A DNA stretch of 64,000 nucleotides, taken from assembly GCF_002813425.1 (NCBI RefSeq), contig NZ_PHUL01000001.1, positions 2,363,001 through 2,427,000 on the forward strand, in the 5' to 3' direction. Below are positions 29,389-41,300 of the stretch, piece by piece. Position 1 is the first letter of the stretch; each line of letters opens with the position of its first letter. Below the pieces are notes generated by a model that saw only the letters and a list, made by a program, of their open reading frames with translations, did no database searches and was not told where the DNA came from. The translations under genes and the position numbers were made by a program. The stretch comes from Cellulophaga sp. RHA19 (GTDB lineage: Bacteria > Bacteroidota > Bacteroidia > Flavobacteriales > Flavobacteriaceae).

Positions 29389-31332
29389 TTAGTTTTTAAT
29401 TACAATAAACTCAGATCTTCTATTTTGTTGGTGTTGTTCTTCTGAGCATTTGCTATTAGAATCGCAGTTGTTAGTTAGTTGAGATTCCCCAAAACCTTTG
29501 CCTGACACACGCTCAGGCGCAATACCATTGTCTAATAAATACTTTACCGTTTCTTTTGCTCTTCTGTTAGATAATGCTTGGTTGTAGGTAGTAGTAGCTC
29601 TAGCATCAGTATGTGATCTAACTTCAATAACCACCTCTGGATATTCTTTAAGATATGCAAATACTTGTTGCATTGTAATTTGCCCATCAATCCTAATAAA
29701 TGATTTATCAAGGTCAAAATAAATAGGATCTAATTTTAAGTACTTAGTTAAATCTGTACCAATAGGGGCAGCCCTTTTAATAGGATTTAATTTTACAATA
29801 ACAGGATCTAGTTCTTTATTACGTTCTATAGCAAAAGAGGTAGTTCCGTTTTCAAACTCTATTTTTTGTCCCAGTAGGGTATAGGTATCCTCCCAGCAAA
29901 TATCATCAATTGTAAAATTTCCTTTTTTATCAGTTTTAGTTTCAAAAACCAAAGTGTTTTCTTTGTCTTTTACTTGCACAGCAGCGTCTGCAATACTAGC
30001 ACCTGTTTTAAGATTAACAGCAGTACCTGTAATTGTATTGTAACAATTAAGGTTTAGTTCTTTTGTTTGAACAAAGCTATAAATATCATCATACCCTTTA
30101 CCACCATCACGGTTAGAAGCAAAGAATCCTTTTTGAGAATCTTCATCAAAAATGAAAGAGAAATCATCTTGTTTACTGTTTAGGGGTTTACCAATATTTA
30201 AGATGTAAGAATCGTTAAAGTTATCAGTAATTTGTGTAGCAAAAATATCTAACCCACCAAGTCCAGGGTGCCCATCAGAGGCAAAATACAAGATGTTATT
30301 TTTAGATACAAACGGAAACGTTTCTCTAGATTCTGTGTTAATTTTATTACCAAGATTTAGAGGAGCACTAAAGGTTCCATCAGCAATAATATCTACCACA
30401 TACAAGTCAGACATTCCACGCGTACCAGGCATATCCGAAGCAAAATATAATTTAGTTTCATTTGGCGATAGGGCAGGGTGTGCTACGGAATACTCATCAC
30501 CATTAAAAGGTAATTCTGTGATTTTTTTCCATTGGTCACCAACTTTTGTAGCTCTGTATAATTTAAGTCTACTAACGCCATCTTTATCGCGGGCAAACCT
30601 TCCGTTATCAGAGTTGTTTCTGGTAAAATACATAGTGTTACCATCTTTAGTAAAAACAGCCGAAGACTCGTGTGTTTTTTTATTTAGTTTACGGTCTAAT
30701 TTATCTGCGTTAAAAGGAGTTCCTTCTTCATTAATTTGTGCAGCATACAGGTTTAAAAAGGGTTGGTTGTTCCACTGGTGAATAGAATTGCGCACAGTAC
30801 CAGTATCTCTAGCTGAAGAGAATACTAGTTTATCATTATAATAAGCCGGAGAAAACTCAGACACACTAGAGTTTATCTCTAGGTTTTTTAGATTGTAACG
30901 CCCAGAGTTTTTTTCAATTACTTGTAAGTAATTGGTGTTATTTTCAAACAAGGTAGCTCTAGAGTCGTACTGTTTAATTTGATCAAACTTACGCATCCAA
31001 GTATCAGATTTTTGATATTCACCAATAGACTTTAGTGATAATGCATATTTGTATACCTCTTCAGGATCTACGTTCGCATCTTGAAGATTTACTAGTTTTT
31101 CATACCATTTAGCAGCATTCTCATACCTAGCATTAAGGTAATTAGAGTTAGCAAGTTTTCTGTAAATAGTTTCAGAGCTGTATCCAAGATCAATTAACCT
31201 TTGGTATACATCAATAGCCTCCGCATATTGGTAGCTTTCAAACTTATCATCTGCTCTTTGTTGTTTTTTAGACTGTGCATTAGTGAGTGCACAACAAAAC
31301 AAAAAGGCAAGTGTTATGTATTTAAATTTCAT
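29389..31332 (-). CDS. PorE-like T9SS accessory protein, module B
   Basis: 647 residues, the near-identical twin of the protein at 10716-12659, with the same order of signal peptide, TPR helices, propeller blades, carboxypeptidase-regulatory-like domain and OmpA-type peptidoglycan-binding domain. Differences seen relative to module A are S to G and D to N in the propeller (FNGDEYS, SPNETK), V to L (GKPLNSK), L to Q (EDSQKG), I to L (KELDPV) and A to T (ARATTTYN). All are conservative or lie on predicted surfaces, so both copies look functional. It is third in the operon with giant 3 and the second PorP/SprF gene, ending at the terminator. A role in secretion or anchoring of giant 3 is inferred from linkage. 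Confidence 0.88.
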   Translation of the reverse strand: MKFKYITLAFLFCCALTNAQSKKQQRADDKFESYQYAEAIDVYQRLIDLGYSSETIYRKLANSNYLNARYENAAKWYEKLVNLQDANVDPEEVYKYALSLKSIGEYQKSDTWMRKFDQIKQYDSRATLFENNTNYLQVIEKNSGRYNLKNLEINSSVSEFSPAYYNDKLVFSSARDTGTVRNSIHQWNNQPFLNLYAAQINEEGTPFNADKLDRKLNKKTHESSAVFTKDGNTMYFTRNNSDNGRFARDKDGVSRLKLYRATKVGDQWKKITELPFNGDEYSVAHPALSPNETKLYFASDMPGTRGMSDLYVVDIIADGTFSAPLNLGNKINTESRETFPFVSKNNILYFASDGHPGLGGLDIFATQITDNFNDSYILNIGKPLNSKQDDFSFIFDEDSQKGFFASNRDGGKGYDDIYSFVQTKELNLNCYNTITGTAVNLKTGASIADAAVQVKDKENTLVFETKTDKKGNFTIDDICWEDTYTLLGQKIEFENGTTSFAIERNKELDPVIVKLNPIKRAAPIGTDLTKYLKLDPIYFDLDKSFIRIDGQITMQQVFAYLKEYPEVVIEVRSHTDARATTTYNQALSNRRAKETVKYLLDNGIAPERVSGKGFGESQLTNNCDSNSKCSEEQHQQNRRSEFIVIKN

Positions 31333-31345
31333 TTGTTTTGTTTTT

Positions 31346-32287
31346 TTAGAAGAATCTAGGGGTAATTACTTTTTTGTATCTAGACTTAAGTTCGTATCTT
31401 AAAAATACCTCAAAAGACCCATCATTAAAAGAAGTGTTTCCAAGATCAGTAGTTTCTTTATCGTATGCTAGTCCAAGCATAAGTTGTTCGCTAAGCTGAA
31501 ACCCAACAAGAGCACTTAAAGCAGCATCCCAACGGTAAGCCGCTCCAAAGCTAAACTTATCTCTAAGTAAAAAAGTAGCAGATAAATCTGCTTGTAAAGG
31601 CGCCCCTTTAACAGCTTTAATAAGCGCTGCTGGTTTAAGTTTTAAGTCTCTATTTAGCTCAAACACATAACCCGTAATTAAATACCAGTTCATACGTTCA
31701 ACAGCGACAAAAGAGCTGTTTTGTCCACCAGAATTATCAAAATGTTCAGTTTCTAAAAAGTTAGGTACAGATAACCCTGCATAGAATTTATTGGTATGAT
31801 AGTAAATACCTGCTCCAAAATTGGGAGAGAATTTTTTATCAATATCATTATATCCAGTAGGAGTAGACTCTTGTCTGTAGTTTGCAAGTTTAGAAAAGTC
31901 AAGGTTTAAAAAATGTCCACCCGCTTTAAGTCCAAAAGATAGTTTGCCTAGATCGCTAGTGGGAACAGTGTATGAGAAGGCAGCATCTACATAAGTATCT
32001 TGATTTGTACCATTCCCAATTTCATCGTGTACAACCGATAGTCCAAGTCCGACTCTTCTAGAAACAGGAGTGTTAAAGTTAAGGGTTTGTGTTGTGGGCG
32101 CACCGTCTAGTCCTACCCATTGCGATCTATGCAAGGCAGCAATACTAAATACGCCTCTAGACCCTGCGTAAGCAGGGTTAATGGCAATAGTATTATACAT
32201 ATATTGAGTGTATTGAGCATCTTGTTGTGCAGAAGAGTTTTGCACAGCAAGAAAAACTAAAACAATACTAACTATTAATTTTCTCAT
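31346..32287 (-). CDS. PorP/SprF-family outer-membrane protein, module B
   Basis: 313 residues with signal peptide and the same NPAYAG family signature as the copy in module A; it differs only at residue 5 (I for L) and in VPTSDLGK (S for G). It lies 37 bp downstream of giant 3 and 13 bp upstream of the PorE-like gene, the same spacing as module A. As with SprF and SprB in Flavobacterium, it is expected to help its cognate type B substrate reach the surface. Since the sorting domains of giants 2 and 3 are almost identical, the two PorP/SprF copies may be interchangeable. Confidence 0.92.
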   Translation of the reverse strand: MRKLIVSIVLVFLAVQNSSAQQDAQYTQYMYNTIAINPAYAGSRGVFSIAALHRSQWVGLDGAPTTQTLNFNTPVSRRVGLGLSVVHDEIGNGTNQDTYVDAAFSYTVPTSDLGKLSFGLKAGGHFLNLDFSKLANYRQESTPTGYNDIDKKFSPNFGAGIYYHTNKFYAGLSVPNFLETEHFDNSGGQNSSFVAVERMNWYLITGYVFELNRDLKLKPAALIKAVKGAPLQADLSATFLLRDKFSFGAAYRWDAALSALVGFQLSEQLMLGLAYDKETTDLGNTSFNDGSFEVFLRYELKSRYKKVITPRFF

Positions 32288-32324
32288 AATTTATGATTTA
32301 TGCGTTTAATGGTTGTGTTTAAAA

Positions 32325-35300
32325 TTACCTGTTTAGATATAAATATCCAGCTTTAGATTTGTTTAGACCGTTATTATTGTAGTTAATAATGTAGTAATAA
32401 ACTCCAGCCGGTAGTGTTTCGTTTTTCTTCACAACCACTCTACCATTAGAAATACCTTTAAATACATTAGTACCACGATCGTAAGATTTAGTTTCAAAAA
32501 CAATAACTCCCCATCTGTTATAGATTTGTACAGTATTGTTCGGAAACTGCTCAATATTAATAATTCTAAAGTAACCATCATCTACACCAGGACCAACAAG
32601 GTCGTTGTAGATAGAGATATCACAAGCAGCCCCAGCCGGAGGAGTACCACCGATATTATCACAAGGATCAAGAGGGTCAGTTTCATCATCAACTTCTTTA
32701 CCATCAAGAATTAAATCCCCATCAGAATCAGGATTAAAAGGATCAGTACCTAAATCTGCTTCTTGAGCATTGGTTAATCCGTCCATATCACAATCAGTAT
32801 CATCAAGAGGAACTCCGTTAATAGAATCACAATCATCAAGCGGATTGGTATTGTCGGTTACTTCTTGTCCGTCTAAAATGGTATCCCCATCAGTATCAGG
32901 GTTATTAGGGTCAGTACCTAAAGTAACTTCATCACCATCTAAAAGTCCGTCATTATCCGAATCAGGATTAAAAGGATCTGTACCAATAGTAGCTTCTTGG
33001 GAATTAGTTAAACCATCGTTATCACAATCGCTAGTAGGTAGAGGAGTACCACCAATAGAATCACAATCATCTAAAGGATTTGTACCGTCTGTAACTTCTT
33101 GGCCATTTAATATGCCATCACCATCACAATCTACAATTAAGTAGTCTCCAGAAACAGGAATTGTAACACTAGAAACTAAATAATCACAAGGATCATTTTT
33201 ATCTGTACCATCTAGGTCTTCTTGAGTATCTAATACGCCATCACCATCAGTATCTGCAACTTCTCTAAAGTCAACCTCAATTGTGCTTGTATCATCTTCG
33301 TTATCAGTTGCAATTGCACCTGTATCCAGATCATTGTTTACATCATTACCTACGGTATCATCAAAGGCATCATTTAATCCATCACCGTCAGCATCTGCCA
33401 AAGGATCTACAAGAGTACCTTGACCAGCTTCCAGCATATCTGAAATACCATCGTTATCAGAATCAGCATCCAAATAATCTGGAGTTAAATCTGTATCTGT
33501 ATCCTCTGGTCTTAATCCGTTAGGGTAGTTAGTATCTACACCATTTGGACTAAAAGATTCCGCTGGAGCAACATAACCTGTAGTAGGTTGTGCTTCTACG
33601 TTATCTGGAATACCATCGTCATCCGCATCGATATCCAAGAAATCTGCATTTCCTGATGTATCTGTGTTCAGTGGCATTGTACCTTCTGAACTATCTGCTT
33701 GACCATCATTGTTTGCATCTGCAAAACCAGTATCAACACTATCGATAACGCCATCATTATTCGTATCCAAAGCATCATTACCCGCTTCGTATACATCATA
33801 TATTCCGTCGTTATCTGCATCAATATCAAAGTGATTTGGAATACCATCACCATCAAAATCGAATGCTGGTTCAGTTGTTCCGTTTACATCGCCAACCAAT
33901 GGATCGTTAGGATCATCATCGGAATGGTTTGGAACACCATCGTTATCATCATCGGCACTTAGGTCAATTCCGTTAGCCTCATCTAAATCTGAAATACCAT
34001 CATTGTCATCATCAAGATCTGCTGTATCTGGGATACCATCACCATCAAAATCCAATACCGATCTAAAATCAACTTCTGCCATATCAGCATCATCTTCGTT
34101 GTCAGTTGCGATGGCACCCGTATCTAAATCATTGTTTACATCATTACCTACAGTATCATCAAAAGCATCGTTAAATCCATCATTATCGGCATCTGCCAAA
34201 GGATCTACAAGAGTACCTTGACCAGCTTCCAGCATATCTGAAATACCATCGTTATCAGAATCAGCATCCAAGTAATCTGGAGTTAAATCTGTATCCGTAT
34301 CCTCAGGTCTTAATCCGTTAGGGTAATTCGTATCTACACCATTGAAATCAAAAGCATCAGCCGGAGCAACATAACCTGTTGTTGGTTGTGCTTCTACGTT
34401 ATCTGGAATACCATCGTCATCTGCATCAATATCCAAGAAATCTGAATTTCCTGATGTATCTGTATTCAGTGGCGTTGTACCTTCTGAACTGTCTGCTTGA
34501 CCATCATTGTTTGCATCTGCAAAACCAGTATCGTTACTATCAATAACTCCGTCATTGTTCGTATCTAAAGCATCATTACCAGCTTCGTATACATCAAAGA
34601 TTCCGTCATTATCAGCATCAATATCAAAGTGATTTGGAATACCATCACCATCAAAATCGAATGCTGGTTCAACAATACCGTTTACATCACCAACCAATGG
34701 ATCTGCAGGATCGTCATCTAAATAGTTTACGATACCATCATTATCATCATCTGCACTTGGGTCAACTCCGTTCGACTCATCTAAATCTGAAATACCATCA
34801 TTGTCATCATCTTGATCAACAATATCCATAATACCATCTTGGTCGCGATCTAATATAGATCTGAAATCAACCTCAGCCGTATCAACATCATCTACATTAT
34901 CTGTTGCAATTGCACCAGTATCCAAATCATTATTTACATCTGTACCAGGTGTATCATCAAACGCATCGTTTAATCCGTCATTATCAGCATCAGCTAAAGG
35001 ATCAGTCATAGTTCCTTGCCCAGCTTCAATAATATCTGGCGTACCATCATCGTCAGAATCTGGATCTAAGTAATCAGGAATTAAATCACCATCTGTATCT
35101 TCTGGTGTAATTCCACCTGCATATTGGGTATCTAAACCTTCAGCATCAAAAGCATCATCTGGAGCATTATAAGCTGCAGTTGGTTGTGCTTCAACATTAT
35201 CTGGAATACCATCATCATCCGCATCAATATCCAAGTAGTTTGCACCACCAGTAGTATCTGTATTTAATGGCGCAGTACCTTCTGTAGCATCTGCTTGACC

Positions 35301-38300
35301 ATTGTCATTCGCATCTAAGAATACATCATCAGTACTGTCAATAGCACCATCATTGTTAGTATCTAAAGTACCTGTTCCATTTTCAACTACATCTAGAATA
35401 CCATCATTATCAGCATCTATATCTAAATGGTTAGGATTTGCATCACCATCAAAATTATCTATTGGTAAAGCGGTACCCGGACCATCTGTAGCCGTTGGAG
35501 TTGTATTATCATCTGTATCTGCGATATCTGAAAGTCCATCACCATCTGCATCGGCAATTGGACCTGTACCGATAACACCATCGTTATCTGGATCTGAACC
35601 ACCAGCTTCCGTTACATCTGGAATACCATCGTTATCTGAATCTAAATCTATTCTATCATCAAATCCGTCACCATCCGTATCAGGATTTTCTAAAGGCGTA
35701 CCAGGAGTTGTAGCATCTGCAGGGTCTACACTATCTGCCAAACCGTCACGGTCTGTATCTGTAGCGAAAGTATCTATAACACCATCGTTGTCTGCATCTG
35801 GACCACCAGCTTCTGTTACATCTGGAATACCATCATTGTCTGAATCTAAATCTATTCTGTCTTCGATACCATCACCATCTGAATCTTCATCTGGTAAAGG
35901 AGTCGTTGCAATTTCATCTGCAAGACCATCATTATTAGTGTCCGTCATAGAAGTTGGGTCACCAGGAGTTGGGTAGTCTATATGACCATCACCATCTATA
36001 TCCGTACCACCAGCTTCTATAGAATCTGGAATACCGTCATTATCTGAATCTAAATCAATACTATCTGGAATACCATCACCATCTGTATCTCCTGTTTCGT
36101 CAACATCTAAGATTCCGTCATTATCATCATCAATATCAACAGTATCCATAATACCATCATTATCTGAATCTAATATCGATCTAAAATCAACCTCTACAGT
36201 GTCTAAATCATCTACATTATCCGTAGCGATTGCACCTGTATCCAAATCATTGTTTACGTCATATGCAGGAGTAGTATCATCAAAGGCATCGTTTAAGCCA
36301 TCTCCATCAGCATCCGCTAAAGGATCTATCATTGTACCTTGCCCTGCTTCTTCAACATCACTAACACCATCAGCATCAGAATCTGAATCTAAATAATCAG
36401 GAATTAAATCACCATCTGTATCTTCTGGAGTTAACCCAACAGGATAATTGGTATCTAATCCGTTAGCTGCTTCAGCATCTGCAGGGACAATATAACCCGC
36501 TGTAGTTTGTGCTTCTACATTATCTGGAATTCCATCATCATCTGCATCTATATCCAAGTAATCTGGACCACCTGTGGTATCTGAGTTAGGAATTGGAAGT
36601 GGAGATGCTGCTGTAGCGTCATCCCAACCATCTGTTGTAGCGGTATCATCAAAACCATCTACAACACCATCACCATTAACATCAAGACCACCAGCTTCTG
36701 TAGTATCTGTAATACCATCATTATCAGAATCTATATCTAAGTGATTAGGAACACTGTCACCATCAAAATTGTCAATTGGTAAAGGTGTACCTGGACCATC
36801 GTCTAGTGTACCTGTTGTATTATCATTTGGATCTACTAAATCTGAAAGTCCGTCTCCATCTATATCTGTAATTGCACCAGTACCTATTCTACCATCGTTA
36901 TCCGGGTCAGAACCACCAGCTTCAATTACATCTGGAATACCATCATTTTCAGAATCTAAATCTATTCTATCATCCAATCCGTCATTATCCGTATCCGGAT
37001 TCGGAATTGGTGTACCTGGTGTAGCAGGACCAACTGGATCAACACTATCCGCAAGTCCGTCATTATCTGTATCGGTCATGAACGTATCAATGATACCATC
37101 ACCGTCTCCATCCACACCACCAGCTTCAGTAGTATCTGTAATTCCGTCGTTATCAGAATCTAAATCCAATCTGTCTAAAATTCCGTCATTATCAGAATCT
37201 TCATCTGGTAAAGGAGTCGTATCTACACTATCGGCAACACCATTACCATCAGCATCAACAAAACCATCTACAGCACCATCGCCATCAGCATCTTCGCCAC
37301 CGGCTTCTAAAGTATCAGTAATACCATCATTATCCGCATCTAAATCTAAGTAATCAGGGTTACCATCACCATCGGTATCAATTGGGTCAATACCATCTGT
37401 ATCAGCACCAACTGCAGGTATACCTGTTAATGGGGCAATAGCTCCCGGAGCACTAAAGCCAGTTGTAGTTTGTGCTTCGACCGTATCTAAAATACCGTCA
37501 TTGTCACTATCTAAATCGTAAGCATTAATTAGTCCGTCACCATCAAAATCGCCACTATCATCAGTAGTACCATCTCCATCTGTATCAAAAATATTGGATG
37601 TAGAGTTTGTTTGTACACAACCATTCAGTGGTGTACAAGGTGCACTACCTTCTGGACCGTCTGTAGTATCATTATCTACTACATCTGCAAGTCCGTCATT
37701 ATCTATATCGGTAATATTGTCTAAAACACCGTCACCATTAGCATCATTATTTGCTGCACCAAGTTCTGTAATATCTGTTATACCATCATTATCAGAATCT
37801 AAATCTAAGTGGTTAGGTATGCCATCGCCGTCGGTATCAAAATTGATACATACTCCGTTAGCATTTAATCCGCCGCATGTTGGGAAATCTGTATCATAGT
37901 AATTTGGAGTACCATCTCCATCTAAATCATCATCTGGATCTGGTAAGCCCATTGTTGCACAATCCCATCCATTAACACCATCAAATGTAGCAGCGCAGAA
38001 ATCAGGATCTTCATAATCTAAAGTTCCGTCTCCATCTGCATCGCCATTATAGACTTCAATAACATCTGGTATACCATCATTATCATTATCTAGGTTTAAT
38101 GGAGCACCTGAAGTTACAGGTACTACAATTGTAAAGGCCTCACACTGGCAATTTGTACTAGAAGGTAAAAACTCTACTATAAAATTTGTACCAGAACAAG
38201 CTGCACCAGCGGTAGTAAATACAATTTCATCTGTAATTGTAGATAAGTTAGGAATAGCATCAGCTATTGTACCGGTTGAGATAGCAGCACCATCTATATC

Positions 38301-41300
38301 TCCATTTACATCTGCACAATAAACACTATAAGCATAGCCTGCATCTGCATCTAAAGCACTTGTATTTTCTATATCTATAGATAAATGATACTCATAATTG
38401 TTACTAGTATCTACAGTAAAAAAACTATCGTTAGCAGTACCTATTATGGTTGGCTTTTCTAATGGCATAATCTCATAAGAGAAACCAGTTGCTACTTGAA
38501 AATCAGGACAAGCATTAGAGGCACACATAATACCATTAACAGTTACGTAATTTACTATTTGTACTTCCTCAGTAGCATCACATATACCTTCGTTTGTAGT
38601 TATAAAATCAAAATTAAAATTTATTTTAGATCCTGCAGTAACTCCCGCTGGATAGTTTAATATAAGCTCTTGATGATCTCCTACAGTAGCTATGCTATTA
38701 AATGTGGCACCGTCTGCACTAGCAAAAGAAGAAGCTACATATTCTATACCAGATCTTAAGGTTATTTTTCCAAAATCTGCACTACCTGTAGTACCTCCAG
38801 AGATGGTAGTTTCTACATTAATATTATCTACAACTCCACAGCCTATTATTGGCGCACCAAAACCAGGAAGATTTATAGTACTAAACGCATTATAAGGAGG
38901 TGTAGCACCAAGTGCCTGAATGGAGTTAGAAACTATTCTAGATCCGTTACCAGCAGCAAGGTCACCACATGGCTCTTCTCCGTATACCTTAAATGTAAAT
39001 TCAGAATTTGATATAAAATTACATTCTAACTGAATTTCAAGGTTAATATGTGCTGTTCTTTCATTAATTGAATTAATAGCAGGATTACCTTTTATACCAT
39101 TTAGAGCAAGTATATTGGTATGTTCTAATAAATTTACTTTAGCAATACCATTTTTTATAGTAACAGTTACGGGCTGAGTGTCATTTGGGTTAGTTGAACC
39201 CTTAGGGTAAGTAACATTTGTACTTACTATAGTGATACCACCGTTTCCGCCAGGGATAGCAAATTCTAATGAAGGAAATATTAAATCTGCTAACTGAGCA
39301 CTAATAACATCTACTTCTATATTAAAAGGTGTGCATAAATTTTGTGGTGTGTTAGGTTGATTTGTTATTGCTACCTGTACTTGAGATCCTTTAGGTTCTA
39401 GGGTTATAGATGTAGAGTTTTGATAACAACTAGCACCTACTGCTTGAAAATCAGAAACATCTACGTTAGTGTCTGGGTAACCAGGATAACCTAAACAATC
39501 CCATCCGTGTTCAACTAAAACAGTAAGATCTGTACAGTCTTCAAAATCTCCTTTAAAACGAATAGATTTTGTAGTGTTAGATGCAATTGAACCAGCTTCT
39601 ATCCAAGTTTTATTTCCGGATTGATGAAATGTTACAGGTGTTTCTGTACCACCTGATACACTAAAAGCACTTTTAATACTTATACCTGCTGGCACAGAAA
39701 CTTGTAGCCAATTGTAATTTACATCTTGCGGACTTGTATTACTTATATTAACATCAAAATCTACAGTGTAAGCATCTCCATTTACAGTAGGAGAAGGAGA
39801 TTGTATTAAAAATGTAGGTTGAGTGTATTGAAATCTGTTTGTATTTGTAAAACTTGCAGCTTCTGGAGTAGCATATGCAAAATCATCATAATTAATGGTG
39901 TAGTCATAATTAGCAGAAGCGGGTGAATTACAAGTACCCATAAATTCTACATAAAATCTGGGTTGTATTAAAGCACTTTGGTCACGATCTACATAACCTG
40001 GACCAGGAGTAATTGTTATTTGTCCGTTACTTTCTGATACAATAAACTGGCCGCCAAGACTTGAGTAAGCACCATTAAATTGAATAGAAGAAACATTACC
40101 TGTAAACCTAGCGCCTTCTGGTATATCTACAACGGTAGATTTCCACAATGTCATAGGTCTATATTCATCTCCGTGCATATCACTAGGAGCCATATTATGT
40201 TGGTAATACAATACTCCATTAGAAGGGGTACAGCCATTAGTAGACCTTGTTTGGTTACTACCATATATTCTAGGTCTAGAATAGTAAGCTCTATCTCCCC
40301 AAGTATCGCAACCAACTTTGTTAGGTTGTGTGTTAGCAGGGTAATCTGTAAAAGCAAAAAACTCTCCTCTTAAGCCACCAAGTTCAAAGTAGTCAATGTC
40401 TTTAAAATCTTTACTAAATTCAAAAGTTAATTCTATTTCTACTCTGTCCTTTTCTATAGCGTCACCTTCATAATTGTAAGAACCACTAATTAAACTTTTG
40501 TAAGAACTAAGATCAAAAGTTAATCTATGTTCAGTAGTTCCATTTGTAGTTAGTACAGGAGTAACAGTAATAGTTCCAGTTTGAGATGTTGTAGGTGAGT
40601 CATTAATTGTAATTTCTCCTTCTATAAAAGAAATAATATCCGGACCACCTGCAGCTAAACTTGCAGTATTGTATGTTAAATCAAAATATAAATTATCTAA
40701 AGAAATATTATTGATAGAAGCAGAAGTAGAAATTTTCATTCTGTCTCCAGCAAGATATTTATTAATACCATCTGTATTATCATCTAATACTACTTTGGTA
40801 TCCATTGATGCGTCTGTCCAACCAGCAGTAATTCTGTTAGCATTAAACCCTTCAATAGCAGGGCCAACGCAGTTTCCTGGACAGTGAGTATAAATATCTA
40901 CAGTACCACAATGTATATCTTGACTCCAGCAAACACCGCTAGTACCAGTTGCAGTATAATTAGTTTTGTAAGGAATAGATTGTACACCGTTAGGCCCACA
41001 TGTAAAAGTTAAAGGAAACTCTACCCATTCTTTATATTCAGCTCCACTTATATTTGTAGTACTATATGTAATTTCATTTCCAGACTGCGTAAACTCTGAA
41101 GAGGCACCTGGTCTTAAAGACATACCTGCTGGAGCAGTAATAGTAATACTCCAAACAGAGTTAGCGTTATTAGATAACATAGGTTGGCCATTTACTAATG
41201 GAGTACCAACACCATTGGCTTGTGTAGACGGAGCTATTCTAATTTCAAAATCTTGATTATTTACAAGATCTGTAGGAGCTTCAACTTCTGTAACGCTTCT

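Larger units (their letters stand above)
28878..33104. repeat. Duplicated block, copy B (tetR remnant, PorE-like, PorP/SprF, giant C-terminus)
   Basis: Counterpart of 9829-14432. The offset between copies is about 19050 before tetR, 18667 after it and 18673 at the giant C-terminus, so copy B has lost 383 bp in tetR and gained 6 bp next to the terminator. The tetR upstream part is more diverged than the PorE-like/PorP part. Confidence 0.93.
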
